Shown: positions 23,577 through 40,881, counted from the stretch's first letter. The stretch is DNA of 64,000 nt from Hyphomicrobium_A sp963728165 (GCA_963728165.1 CAVSIY010000002.1:62001-126000), one strand, 5' to 3'. Notes: a model not told the origin generated them from the letters alone. Made by a program: numbers and translations.

Positions 23577-23858
23577 TTACCTCGACCTCGCCGCTTTCTT
23601 GTCGCCGCTATGGCCGTGGAAGGTCCGCGTCGGCGCGAACTCGCCGAACTTGTGCCCGATCATGTCCTCGGTCACCGACACCGGAACATGCTTGTGGCCG
23701 TTGTAGACGCCGAAGGTGAGCCCGACGAACTGCGGCAGGATCGTCGAGCGCCGGCTCCACATCTTGATGATCTCGTTGCGGCCCGACGAGCGCACCTTCT
23801 CCGCCTTCTTGAGAAGGTAGCCGTCGACGAATGGGCCTTTCCAAACTGCGCGTGTCAT
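23577..23858 (-). CDS. rpsS: 30S ribosomal protein S19
   Basis: S19 has 93 residues: TRAVWKGPFVDGYLLKKAEKVRSSGRNEIIKMWSRRSTILPQFVGLTFGVYNGHKHVPVSVTEDMIGHKFGEFAPTRTFHGHSGDKKAARSR. The signature FGVYNGHKHVPV is intact. It binds S13 in the head of the 30S subunit. It lies between rplB and rplV in standard S10 order. Confidence 0.97.
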   Translation of the reverse strand: MTRAVWKGPFVDGYLLKKAEKVRSSGRNEIIKMWSRRSTILPQFVGLTFGVYNGHKHVPVSVTEDMIGHKFGEFAPTRTFHGHSGDKKAARSR

Positions 23859-23882
23859 AAGTCTCTCCTCGAAGCCCGGCTG

Positions 23883-24713
23883 CTACTTCTTCTTCTTCTT
23901 CGCCTGACGGCTGCGGACGATGTACTTGTCGGTCGCCTTGTTCTTGCGGGTCTTGGCGCCCTTGGTCGGCTTGCCCCACGGCGTCGCCCAATGCTTGCCG
24001 CCCTTGGTGCGGCCGCCGTTGGGATGATCGATGGGGTTCATGGCGATTGAGCGCACGGTCGGTCGCTTACCCCTCCAGCGCGTGCGCCCGGCCTTGCCGG
24101 TCACCGTGTTGGAATGGTCGGGGTTCGACACCGCACCGATGGTCGCCATGCACTCGGCGCGCACGCGCCGCGTCTCGCCCGAGTTGAGCTTCAGAATCGC
24201 CCAGCCGGCGTCGCGGCCCACGAGCTGCACGAAGGCGCCGGCCGAACGCGCGATCTGGCCGCCGCGTCCGGGCTTTAACTCGACGTTGTGCACGATGGTG
24301 CCGATCGGCATGCCCGACAGCGGCATGGCGTTGCCGGGCTTCACGTCGACCTTCTCGCCCGCCACCACCTCGTCGCCGACGGCGAGCCGCTGCGGCGCCA
24401 GGATGTAGGCGAACTCGCCGTCCTGGTACTTGACCAGCGCCAGGAAGGCGGTGCGGTTGGGATCGTACTCGAGCCGCTCGATCTTGCCGGCCACGTCGTA
24501 CTTGCGCCGGCGGAAATCGACGAGCCGGTAGCGCTGTTTGTGTCCGCCGCCGATGTGGCGCGTGGTGATGCGCCCGTCGTTGTTGCGCCCGCCCGTCTTG
24601 GACTTGCCCTCGACCAGCGTCTTGATAGGCGCGCCCTTCCACAGCTGGCTGCGGTCCACGAGCACGAGGTGGCGCAGGCCGGGAGAGGTCGGACGGAATG
24701 TCTTCAGTGCCAT
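23883..24713 (-). CDS. rplB: 50S ribosomal protein L2
   Basis: L2 has 276 residues. ALKTFRPTSPGLRHLVLVDRSQLWKG opens the protein; RNNDGRITTRHIGGGHKQRYR and the C-terminal GKAGRTRWRGKRPTVRSIAMNPIDHPNGGRTKGGKHWATPWGKPTKGAKTRKNK contain the peptidyl-transferase-adjacent loop, including the conserved histidine of the MNPxDHPxGGG-type motif (here NGGRTKGGKH). It is essential for subunit joining. Confidence 0.97.
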   Translation of the reverse strand: MALKTFRPTSPGLRHLVLVDRSQLWKGAPIKTLVEGKSKTGGRNNDGRITTRHIGGGHKQRYRLVDFRRRKYDVAGKIERLEYDPNRTAFLALVKYQDGEFAYILAPQRLAVGDEVVAGEKVDVKPGNAMPLSGMPIGTIVHNVELKPGRGGQIARSAGAFVQLVGRDAGWAILKLNSGETRRVRAECMATIGAVSNPDHSNTVTGKAGRTRWRGKRPTVRSIAMNPIDHPNGGRTKGGKHWATPWGKPTKGAKTRKNKATDKYIVRSRQAKKKKK

Positions 24714-24726
24714 GATCCCGTTTCCC

Positions 24727-25020
24727 TTACAGGCCCGTCGTCAAGTCGATGGAGTGTCCCTCCTCGAGGGTCACGATCGCCTTCTTGGTGTCGCGCTGCA
24801 GCGCCCGGCGCCCGCGGAAGACCTTGAGCTTGCCCTTGCGCACGAGCGTGTTGACCGCCTTGACCTTGACCTTGAACAAGGTCTCCACCGCGGCCTTGAT
24901 CTCGAGCTTGGTCGCCCTGGGCGCCACGTTGAAGATCACCTGGTTCGCTTCCGACACGAGCGTCGACTTCTCGGTGATCACCGGAGCGACGATGACGTCA
25001 TAAGCGCTGCGCTTGATCAT
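24727..25020 (-). CDS. rplW: 50S ribosomal protein L23
   Basis: L23 has 97 residues: MIKRSAYDVIVAPVITEKSTLVSEANQVIFNVAPRATKLEIKAAVETLFKVKVKAVNTLVRKGKLKVFRGRRALQRDTKKAIVTLEEGHSIDL. It sits at the tunnel exit and docks trigger factor and SRP. The start at 25020 overlaps the rplD stop in ATGA. A much longer in-frame ORF starting at 25764 is an artefact crossing rplD. Confidence 0.97.
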   Translation of the reverse strand: MIKRSAYDVIVAPVITEKSTLVSEANQVIFNVAPRATKLEIKAAVETLFKVKVKAVNTLVRKGKLKVFRGRRALQRDTKKAIVTLEEGHSIDLTTGL

Positions 25021-25703
25021 CGCTTGCCCTCCCCGTCGGCCTTGGCGCCGTCCTTGGCGGTCTTCTGCGCCCCGTTGGTGGCGCCGGCGAAGCGCTCCTC
25101 GAGCGCGGCGACCGCCGCCTTGGTCAGCACCAGCTTCTTGCGGCGCAGAATGTCGTAGACGTTGATGCCCTGCACGGGGAGCACGTCGATATTGGGCAGG
25201 TTGCGCACCGCGCGCACGAAACCCACCTCGATTTCCGCCCCGTCGATGATGAGCACGTTGGTCCACTCGAGCTTCGCGAGCTGATCCTTGAGGCCGGACG
25301 TCTTGCCGTCCTTGGACACGGCCTTGTCGAGCACCACGATCTCGCCGGCCTGCGCCTTGGCGGAGAGCGCGTGACGCAGAGCGAGCGCGCGCACCTTCTT
25401 GGGCAGCTCGACGGCATGGCTTCTCGGCTTGGGGCCGAACGCCTTGCCGCCGCCGCGCCACTGCGGCACCGACTTGTCGCCGTGACGGGCGCTGCCGGTG
25501 CCCTTCTGCTTGAACATCTTCTTGCCCGTGACGTTCACCTCGGAACGGTCCTGGGCGTGATGCGTGCCTGCCATGCGCTTCAAGAGCTGATAGCGCACCA
25601 TGCGATGGATGAGATCGGGACGCGGCTTCAAGCCGAAGATCGCATCCGCGAGCTCCACCGTGCCGGCCTTGGCGGCCTCGAGCGTCGTGACGTTGGCTTT
25701 CAT
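25017..25703 (-). CDS. rplD: 50S ribosomal protein L4
   Basis: L4 has 228 residues. Core motifs include RYQLLKRMAGTHHAQDRSEVNVTGKKMFKQKGTGSARHGDKSVPQWRGGGKAFGPKPRSHAVELPKKVRALALRHALSAK (the tunnel loop) and NVLIIDG. The C-terminal 25 residues are a charged tail (KTAKDGAKADGEGKR). The ATG at 25703 overlaps the rplC stop by one base; a GTG three bases earlier is an equally coupled alternative. In E. coli L4 autoregulates the S10 operon through its leader; here the leader differs (see the tuf-rpsJ gap). Confidence 0.96.
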   Translation of the reverse strand: MKANVTTLEAAKAGTVELADAIFGLKPRPDLIHRMVRYQLLKRMAGTHHAQDRSEVNVTGKKMFKQKGTGSARHGDKSVPQWRGGGKAFGPKPRSHAVELPKKVRALALRHALSAKAQAGEIVVLDKAVSKDGKTSGLKDQLAKLEWTNVLIIDGAEIEVGFVRAVRNLPNIDVLPVQGINVYDILRRKKLVLTKAAVAALEERFAGATNGAQKTAKDGAKADGEGKR

Positions 25704-26422
25704 CACGCGGGCTCCTTCGGCTCGGTTGCTTCGGGCGTCCCGCCTGAGCGCGCCTTGAACGCACCCGGACGCGGGAGATCCTTCGGCGGCTTCTTCAGAA
25801 CCGCGTCGCGCACCAGCACCCAGCCGCCCTTGGAGCCCGGCACCGCGCCGCGCACCATGAGAAGCCCGCGCTCGGGGTCGGTCTTGACGACGACGAGGTT
25901 CTGCGTCGTCACCCGCTCAGACCCCATGTGGCCGGCCATTTTCTTGCCCTTGAAGACCTTGCCGGGGTCCTGGCGCTGGCCGGTCGAGCCGAGGCTGCGG
26001 TGGCTGACGGAGACGCCGTGGGTGGCGCGCAGGCCACCGAAGTTCCAGCGCTTCATAGCGCCCTGGAAGCCCTTGCCCTGGCTGGAGCCCGTCACGTCGA
26101 CGAACTGGCCGGGGATGAAGTGGTCGGCGGTGATCTCGGCCCCCACCTCGATCACGTTCTCCGGCGTAACGCGGAACTCGACCAGCTTGCGCTTGGGCTC
26201 GACCTTGGCGACGGCAAAGTTCTGCCGGTCGGCCTTGGTCAGCCGCGACGGCTTGCGCGTGCCGGCACCGAGCTGCAGCGCGGTGTAGCCGTTCTTCTCG
26301 TTGGTGCGGTGGGCGACGACCTGACAATTGTCGAGCTTCAGCACGGTCACCGGGATGTGCTCGCCGGCGTCCGTGAAGATGCGGGTCATACCCACTTTCT
26401 GTGCAATCACTCCGGAACGCAT
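25703..26422 (-). CDS. rplC: 50S ribosomal protein L3
   Basis: L3 has 239 residues: MRSGVIAQKVGMTRIFTDAGEHIPVTVLKLDNCQVVAHRT, with the peptidyl-transferase loop GSSQGKGFQGAMKRWNFGGLRATHGVSVSHRSLGSTGQRQDPGKVFKGKKMAGHMG, which carries the glutamine methylated by PrmB in other bacteria. The start at 26422 is chosen because GGA lies nine bases upstream and homologues begin MRSG; another ATG is three codons earlier. The C-terminal 25 residues are a Pro/Glu tail. Confidence 0.96.
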   Translation of the reverse strand: MRSGVIAQKVGMTRIFTDAGEHIPVTVLKLDNCQVVAHRTNEKNGYTALQLGAGTRKPSRLTKADRQNFAVAKVEPKRKLVEFRVTPENVIEVGAEITADHFIPGQFVDVTGSSQGKGFQGAMKRWNFGGLRATHGVSVSHRSLGSTGQRQDPGKVFKGKKMAGHMGSERVTTQNLVVVKTDPERGLLMVRGAVPGSKGGWVLVRDAVLKKPPKDLPRPGAFKARSGGTPEATEPKEPA

Positions 26423-26483
26423 GGAGAGCATTCCTTCCTTCTCGCTCCGGGCGTTGGCGACAAGCCGCGGCCCAAAATTGCTT

Positions 26484-26792
26484 CTAGAGCTTGATCTCGA
26501 CGTCGACACCGGCCGCAAGGTCGAGCTTCATGAGGGCATCGACCGTCTGCGGCGTGGGATCGACGATGTCCAAGAGGCGCTTGTGGGTGCGCATCTCGAA
26601 CTGATCGCGGCTCTTCTTGTCGATGTGCGGCGAACGGTTGACCGTGAACTTCTCGAACCGGGTCGGCAACGGGATCGGCCCGCGCACCTCCGCCCCGGTG
26701 CGCTTTGCCGTGTTGACGATCTCCCGCGTCGAGGCATCGAGGATCCGATGATCGAAGGCCTTGAGCCTGATGCGTATGTTCTGGCCGTTCAT
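26484..26792 (-). CDS. rpsJ: 30S ribosomal protein S10 (NusE)
   Basis: S10 has 102 residues: MNGQNIRIRLKAFDHRILDASTREIVNTAKRTGAEVRGPIPLPTRFEKFTVNRSPHIDKKSRDQFEMRTHKRLLDIVDPTPQTVDALMKLDLAAGVDVEIKL. It is both a head protein of the 30S subunit and NusE, the partner of NusG and NusB in coupling transcription to translation. The start at 26792 matches homologues. It opens the S10 block after a terminator-like hairpin. Confidence 0.97.
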   Translation of the reverse strand: MNGQNIRIRLKAFDHRILDASTREIVNTAKRTGAEVRGPIPLPTRFEKFTVNRSPHIDKKSRDQFEMRTHKRLLDIVDPTPQTVDALMKLDLAAGVDVEIKL

Positions 26793-26806
26793 GTCCCGCA
26801 CTCTTT

Positions 26807-26836
26807 CAAAAGAAAGAAGCGCCCGATCCCGGGCGC
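26807..26836 (-). terminator. Hairpin with T-rich tail between tuf and rpsJ
   Basis: On the minus strand, GCGCCCG (26836-26830) pairs with CGGGCGC (26825-26819) around a four-base loop, followed by TTCTTTCTTTT (26818-26808). This has the form of an intrinsic terminator for the str unit. Because the rpsJ ATG begins 15 bases later and no promoter lies between, the S10 block must be fed by read-through, making this a candidate attenuator for all downstream ribosomal genes. Confidence 0.65.
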
Positions 26837-26854
26837 CCTTCCGTTTCTTGCCCT

Positions 26855-28045
<1,191 letters not shown>

Positions 28046-28136
28046 CTTCGGCTCTCCACTCTTAGTTTTGGTCCCTTGCGGAACCCATCGATCTTACGTT
28101 GCTGTGGCGGCCTTGCGGCTCGCCCGCCTGCCTCGA

Positions 28137-30227
28137 TCAGGCGTATTTGGCTCTCACCTCGTCGGCCACGTTGCGCGGCACGTCGGCGTAGTGCGCGAAC
28201 TGCATCGTGTAGGACGCGCGCCCCTGGCTCATGGAGCGCAGCTGGCTCACGTAGCCGAACATGTTGGCGAGCGGCACGTAGGCGCGGATCACCGTGGCGT
28301 TGCCGCGCATCTCCTGATTGCGGATATGGCCGCGGCGGCTGTTGATGTCGCCGATGACGCTGCCGACGAAATCGCCGGGCGTCACCACCTCCACGTCCAT
28401 GATCGGCTCGAGCAGCTTCACGCCGGCCCTGTCGCAGCCTTCCTTCATGGCGGAGCGTCCCGCGATCTCGAAGGCGATCGCCGAGGAGTCCACCTCGTGG
28501 AAGGCGCCGTCGTACAGCGTCACCTTGGTGTCGACCATGGGGAAGCCGATGAGTACGCCATTGTCCCAGACCGACTGGATGCCCTTCTCGACGCCGGGGA
28601 TATACTCCTTCGGCACCGTGCCGCCCACGATCGAGGATTCGAACTCGTTGCCCTTGCCGGTCTCGTTGGGCTCGATGCGCAGCTTGACGCGCGCGAACTG
28701 GCCGGTGCCGCCCGTCTGCTTCTTGTGCGTGTAGTCGACCTCGGTCGGCTTGACGAGCGTCTCGCGGTAGGCGACCTGCGGCGCGCCGACGTTGGCCTCG
28801 ACGTTGTACTGGCGCTTCAGGATGTCGACCTTGATGTCGAGGTGCAACTCGCCCATGCCCTTGAGGATCGTCTCGCCCGACTCAGGGTCCACCGAAACGC
28901 GGAAGGAGGGATCCTCGAGCGCCATGGTCGAGAGCGCGAGCGACATCTTCTCCTGGTCGGCCTTGGTTTTGGGCTCGACCTTCATCTCGATGACGGGGTT
29001 GGGGAAGTCCATCTTCTCGAGCAGAACCGGCTTGTTGGGATCGCACAGCGTCTCGCCCGTGCGCGTGTCCTTGAGGCCCGAAAGCGCGACGATGTCGCCG
29101 GCGTAGGCCTCCTTGATCTCCTCGCGGTCGGCGGCGTGCATCAGATACATGCGGCCCACGCGCTCCTTCTTGTTGCGCGTGGTGTTGGCGAGCGCCATGC
29201 CGCTCTGCAGCTTGCCCGAGTAGATGCGGCAGAAGGTGATCGAGCCCACGTGCTCGAAGCCCATGATCTTGAAGGCGAGCAGCGAAAGCGGATCCTCATC
29301 GGTCGGCCGGCGCAGCAAGGGCTCCTCGGTCTTGGGGTCGATTCCCTTGAAGGCCTCGCGATCGGCCGGCGAGGGCAGGAAGTCGACGACGGCGTCGAGC
29401 AGCGGCTGCACGCCTTTGTTCTTGAAGGCCGAGCCGCACATCATCGGATAGAAAGCGGTGGTGATGGTGGCCTTGCGGATGAGGCGGCGCAGCGTCTCCT
29501 CGTCGGGCTCCTTGCCATCGAGGTAGGCCTCCATGGCGGAGTCGTCCATCTCGACGGCGGCCTCGATCATCGCGGCGCGGTATTCGGTGGCGCGGTCCTT
29601 GAGATCGGCAGGGATCTCCTCCACGTTCATCTTTGCGTCCTTGCCGTCGCCTTCCCAGACGTAGGCCTTCATCCTGATGAGGTCGACCATGCCGGTGAAA
29701 TCGCTCTCGGCGCCGATTGGCAGCTGGATGGGAACGGTACGGGCGCCGAGCTTGTCCTTGATATCCTTGACGCACATGTAGAAGTCGGCGCCGGTCTTAT
29801 CCATCTTGTTGGCGAAGATGATGCGCGGCACGCCGTACTTGTCGCCTTGGCGCCAGACGGTCTCGGTCTGCGGCTCCACGCCCTGGTTGGAATCGAGCAC
29901 ACACACCGCGCCGTCGAGCACGCGCAAGGAACGCTCCACCTCGATGGTGAAGTCGACGTGGCCTGGGGTGTCGATGATGTTGAGGCGGCGCATCCTGCCG
30001 TCGCGGCCCGGCCAGAAGCAGGTGGTCGCCGCCGACGTGATGGTGATGCCGCGCTCGGCTTCCTGCTCCATGAAATCCATGGTGGCGGCGCCGTCGTGCA
30101 CCTCGCCGATCTTGTAGGACTTGCCGGTGTAATAAAGGATCCGCTCAGTCGTCGTCGTCTTCCCGGCATCGATGTGGGCCATGATGCCGAAGTTGCGGTA
30201 GTCCTTGATCTCGTAGTCGCGGGCCAT
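28137..30227 (-). CDS. fusA: Elongation factor G
   Basis: EF-G has 696 residues, the translocase GTPase. MARDYEIKDYRNFGIMAHIDAGKTTTTERILYYTG carries G1, RGITITSAATT switch I, DTPGHVDFTIEVERSLRVLDG G3 and NKMDKTGADF G4. Domain II (GSITFCRIYSG), domain IV (with VDYTHKKQTGGTGQFARVKLRIEPNE) and domain V (EPIMDVEVVTPGDFVGSVIGDINSRRG) are complete. It lies in the standard rpsL-rpsG-fusA-tuf order; a long antisense frame over it is not a gene. Confidence 0.98.
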   Translation of the reverse strand: MARDYEIKDYRNFGIMAHIDAGKTTTTERILYYTGKSYKIGEVHDGAATMDFMEQEAERGITITSAATTCFWPGRDGRMRRLNIIDTPGHVDFTIEVERSLRVLDGAVCVLDSNQGVEPQTETVWRQGDKYGVPRIIFANKMDKTGADFYMCVKDIKDKLGARTVPIQLPIGAESDFTGMVDLIRMKAYVWEGDGKDAKMNVEEIPADLKDRATEYRAAMIEAAVEMDDSAMEAYLDGKEPDEETLRRLIRKATITTAFYPMMCGSAFKNKGVQPLLDAVVDFLPSPADREAFKGIDPKTEEPLLRRPTDEDPLSLLAFKIMGFEHVGSITFCRIYSGKLQSGMALANTTRNKKERVGRMYLMHAADREEIKEAYAGDIVALSGLKDTRTGETLCDPNKPVLLEKMDFPNPVIEMKVEPKTKADQEKMSLALSTMALEDPSFRVSVDPESGETILKGMGELHLDIKVDILKRQYNVEANVGAPQVAYRETLVKPTEVDYTHKKQTGGTGQFARVKLRIEPNETGKGNEFESSIVGGTVPKEYIPGVEKGIQSVWDNGVLIGFPMVDTKVTLYDGAFHEVDSSAIAFEIAGRSAMKEGCDRAGVKLLEPIMDVEVVTPGDFVGSVIGDINSRRGHIRNQEMRGNATVIRAYVPLANMFGYVSQLRSMSQGRASYTMQFAHYADVPRNVADEVRAKYA

Positions 30228-30245
30228 GTGTTGAAGCTCCTCCGA

Positions 30246-30716
30246 TCACCAGCGGTAATGGGAGAAGGCGCGGTTCGCCTCTGCCATCTTGTGGGTGTCT
30301 TCCCGCTTCTTCACCGCCGTTCCCCGGTTGTTGGCAGCATCCAGCAACTCGCCCGACAGCCGGTCGACCATGGTGTTCTCGTTGCGCGCACGCGCCGCCG
30401 TGATGAGCCAACGAATGGCCAGCGCCTGCCGCCGCTCGGGCCGCACCTCGACCGGCACCTGATAGGTGGCGCCGCCGACGCGACGTGAGCGCACCTCGAC
30501 AGCCGGCATCACGTTGTCGAGCGCAGCGTGGAAGAGCTGAACCGGGTTGGACTTGGCCTTGGCCTCCATGCGCTCGAACGCGCCGTAGACGATGGTCTCG
30601 GCGGCCGACTTCTTACCTTCCCGCATCACCGCGTTCATGAATTTGGTGATGACGATCTCGCCGAACTTGGGGTCGGGATTGACCTCGCGCTTGTCGGCTT
30701 TATGGCGACGGGACAT
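30246..30716 (-). CDS. rpsG: 30S ribosomal protein S7
   Basis: S7 has 156 residues: MSRRHKADKREVNPDPKFGEIVITKFMNAVMREGKKSAAETIVYGAFERMEAK, with RSRRVGGATYQVPVEVRPERRQALAIRWLI, the E-site beta hairpin. It nucleates head assembly on 16S rRNA. In E. coli it represses the str operon at the rpsL-rpsG gap; here that gap contains a dispersed palindromic repeat instead of an obvious S7 site. Confidence 0.97.
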   Translation of the reverse strand: MSRRHKADKREVNPDPKFGEIVITKFMNAVMREGKKSAAETIVYGAFERMEAKAKSNPVQLFHAALDNVMPAVEVRSRRVGGATYQVPVEVRPERRQALAIRWLITAARARNENTMVDRLSGELLDAANNRGTAVKKREDTHKMAEANRAFSHYRW

Positions 30717-30758
30717 CTCTATTCAGCCTTCGCTTCGTTCTTGCAAAAACAATGGGCC

Positions 30759-30813
30759 GCAATCCCGGCCCCTGGATCCCCGCTTACGCGAGGATGACCG
30801 CCTCGCGGCGGTC
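30759..30813. repeat. REP-like palindromic repeat in the rpsL-rpsG gap
   Basis: The gap contains CCTGGATCCCCGCTTACGCG followed by AGGATGAC, an element of the type CTGGATCCCCGC...GCGGGGATGAC that is common in rhizobial and other alphaproteobacterial genomes as a dispersed palindrome. It adjoins a second perfect hairpin, GACCGCC (30796-30802) / GGCGGTC (30807-30813), which overlaps the rpsL stop codon. The family attribution rests on recalled similarity, not a search. Confidence 0.6.
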
Positions 30814-31183
30814 ACTTCGGACGTTTTGCTCCGTACTTGGAGCGGCGTTGCTTGCGGTCGGCGACGCCTTGGGTGTCGAGCACGCCGCGCACGATGTGGT
30901 AGCGGACGCCGGGGAGGTCCTTCACGCGGCCGCCGCGGATGAGCACGACGGAGTGCTCCTGCAGGTTGTGGCCCTCGCCGGGGATGTAGCCGATCACCTC
31001 GAAGCCGTTGGTCAGCCGGATCTTGGCGACCTTGCGCAGGGCGGAGTTGGGCTTCTTTGGCGTCGTTGTATAGACGCGCGTGCACACGCCGCGCTTCTGA
31101 GGGCAGCCTTCCATGTGCCGCGACTTCTCGCGGTACGTCTTGTGGCCCCGGGGTTTCCGGATCAACTGTTGTATCGTCGGCAT
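30812..31183 (-). CDS. rpsL: 30S ribosomal protein S12
   Basis: S12 has 123 residues and contains the decoding-centre loops TTTPKKPNSALRKVAK and GEGHNLQEHSVVLIRGGRVKDLPGVRYH. Both lysines whose mutation gives streptomycin resistance (in PKKPNS and GRVKDLP) are wild type. The N-terminus MPTIQQLIRKPRGHKTYREKSRHMEGCPQKRG is somewhat divergent. It is the first gene of the str unit, preceded by a leader of about 225 bases with a strong promoter and a structured terminator-like element. Confidence 0.97.
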   Translation of the reverse strand: MPTIQQLIRKPRGHKTYREKSRHMEGCPQKRGVCTRVYTTTPKKPNSALRKVAKIRLTNGFEVIGYIPGEGHNLQEHSVVLIRGGRVKDLPGVRYHIVRGVLDTQGVADRKQRRSKYGAKRPK

Positions 31184-31272
31184 GCGCCTCGTCTCATTCC
31201 CGCTTGCCGGTCAAACGCGCGTGCGTCAAACCGAACCTGCCAAGCGCCGCTTGCACAAGCGGGCCCAGCACG

Positions 31273-31336
31273 AAAAAACCAGAGGATCTTGCGGCTCGCC
31301 TGAGAGCCACAGATCGTGGTCCGAATTTGTCCTCTG
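31273..31336 (-). ncRNA. Structured attenuator-like element in the rpsL leader
   Basis: In the minus-strand transcript CAGAGGA (31336-31330) pairs with TCCTCTG (31286-31280), followed by G and a run of six T (31278-31273). The enclosed 43 bases contain two short hairpins, CCAC/GTGG and GGCTC/GAGCC, that share two bases and so compete or form a tight branched structure. The element is about 75 bases downstream of the predicted transcription start and about 90 bases before the rpsL ATG. Its form suggests a terminator whose folding could be modulated. Confidence 0.55.
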
Positions 31337-31417
31337 CTTAGCGACGGCAGCGTTTAGGCCAAGGGTGCATCAAAACGGATGCGAAATTGGTCTACCACCT
31401 ACCGTGAGAGTGCGTGA

Positions 31418-31446
31418 CCTATATACAGAGCGCCGAATCCGGTCAA
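31418..31446 (-). promoter_or_regulatory. Promoter of the rpsL-rpsG-fusA-tuf unit
   Basis: On the minus strand TTGACC (31446-31441) and TATAGG (31423-31418) are separated by exactly 17 bases, a strong sigma-70 match. Initiation is expected near 31411. The promoter lies in the 455-base gap between rpoC and rpsL, which has no protein-coding gene. It makes the str genes independent of the rpoBC transcript. Confidence 0.72.
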
Positions 31447-31576
31447 CACCCGGCAGGGCGCCCTTAGATTATTTTTTGCAAGAGCCTTCCGGGCGCTTCC
31501 CCGCAGCTATCAAGCATAACGCCGGCGGCCGCAAAAGGCCGGCCCAATCGGCCCCAAAAGCGGCATTTATTGCGCC

Positions 31577-31609
31577 TGCGGCCGCCTTCCGGGTGGGAGG
31601 GCGGCCGCA
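31577..31609 (-). terminator. GC-rich hairpin after rpoC
   Basis: TGCGGCCGCC (31577-31586) and GGCGGCCGCA (31600-31609) are perfect 10-base complements around a 13-base loop, 30 bases beyond the rpoC stop on the transcript strand. The following sequence has only short T runs (TTTT at 31559-31556 after a further small GGC/GCC stem), so termination may be partial or depend on Rho. Confidence 0.5.
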
Positions 31610-31638
31610 AGCAGAGCGCCAAACGCCTCGAGGCGTCC

Positions 31639-35859
<4,221 letters not shown>

Positions 35860-36033
35860 CCAGTCTCTCCATTCGGGGTGGGCAGGCGGCACCCCGTGTC
35901 ATGTCGCGAGGATCCGCACGACCCTCGCCAAATCGGACCCCTCGCCGGTGGGCCCTTGATCGTCTGGCGCGCAATCGATTTGGCGCGCCGCTGACCCGGG
36001 GCCGGCAAAGCGCCCCGGGCTCGCTTCAAGCTC

Positions 36034-40191
<4,158 letters not shown>

Positions 40192-40276
40192 GTCCGCTCC
40201 TTGTCATTCGCGCGAGGGACGGTCCCGCGCTTTGCTGCCTGTGCTGCGAAGGCCGCCAACCTTCGCTTGCCATTTT

Positions 40277-40334
40277 AAAACGGCTCACCGGAGGGCCCGT
40301 TTGAGGGTTGCATCGCCCTCAAAAGACCCTCCGG
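40277..40334 (-). terminator. Nested hairpin between rplL and rpoB (attenuator candidate)
   Basis: In the transcript CCGGAGGG (40334-40327) pairs with CCCTCCGG (40295-40288), and inside it TTGAGGG (40322-40316) pairs with CCCTCAA (40307-40301). This gives two stacked perfect helices of 8 and 7 base pairs. TTTT follows seven bases after the stem. The position between rplL and rpoB corresponds to the partial terminator known in E. coli that lowers rpoBC relative to ribosomal protein mRNA. Confidence 0.65.
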
Positions 40335-40346
40335 AGAAACGTTCGA

Positions 40347-40417
40347 TAGGCAGTGGGCAGTAGGGCAGTCGCCAGTAGATGATCGCTACTGCCGACTGCC
40401 TACGGCCTGTTGCCTCA
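40347..40417. repeat. GGCAGTCGG dispersed palindromic repeat, copy 2
   Basis: GGCAGTGGGCAGTAGGGCAG followed by TCGCCAGTAG folds against CTACTGCCGACTGCC and TACGGCCTGTTGCCT, an imperfect hairpin of about 30 bases per arm around ATGATCG. The TTGCC end runs directly into the rplL stop codon (TGA at 40417-40415). A related element with a different loop abuts the rpoA stop at 12297-12374. The shared arm sequence and identical placement against a stop codon suggest a repeat family with a preferred insertion context. Confidence 0.75.
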
Positions 40418-40786
40418 TTTCACTTCTACGGTCGCACCCTGATCCTCGAGCTGCTTCCTGAGCTTGGCGGCCTCGTCCTTGGAGACACCCTCCTTGACGG
40501 CCTTGCCGCCGGCCTCGACGAGATCCTTGGCCTCTTTCAGGCCAAGGCCGGTGATGGCACGGACCTCTTTGATGACGTTGATCTTCTTCTCGCCACCCGC
40601 CTTGAGGATGACGGTGAACTCCGTCTGCTCCTCGGCGGCCGGTGCGGCCGGTCCCGGAGCCGCGGCAACGGCGACGGCCGCCGCCGCCGACACGCCCCAC
40701 TTCTCCTCCAGCATCTTGGCAAGCTCCGCCGCCTGCAGGACGGTGAGGCTCGAGAGATCGTCGACGATCTTTGCGAGATCGGTCAT
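40415..40786 (-). CDS. rplL: 50S ribosomal protein L7/L12
   Basis: L7/L12 has 123 residues: an N-terminal dimerisation domain (DLAKIVDDLSSLTVLQAAELAKMLEEKWGVSAAA), an Ala/Pro hinge (AVAAAPGPAAPAAEEQ) and a C-terminal factor-binding domain (TEFTVILKAGGEKKINVIKEVRAITGLGLKEAKDLVEAGGKAVKEGVSKDEAAKLRKQLEDQGATVEVK). It forms the stalk with L10 that recruits EF-Tu and EF-G. It is 95 bases downstream of rplJ. Confidence 0.98.
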   Translation of the reverse strand: MTDLAKIVDDLSSLTVLQAAELAKMLEEKWGVSAAAAVAVAAAPGPAAPAAEEQTEFTVILKAGGEKKINVIKEVRAITGLGLKEAKDLVEAGGKAVKEGVSKDEAAKLRKQLEDQGATVEVK

Positions 40787-40881
40787 GGCTTACTTCCTTC
40801 CGGTCTGAACCTTTGTGTCTGACACTGCAGTTCGAACAACTGCGCTTGAACGTCGTGGCGCGTTTGGCGCCGCCCTTACCG

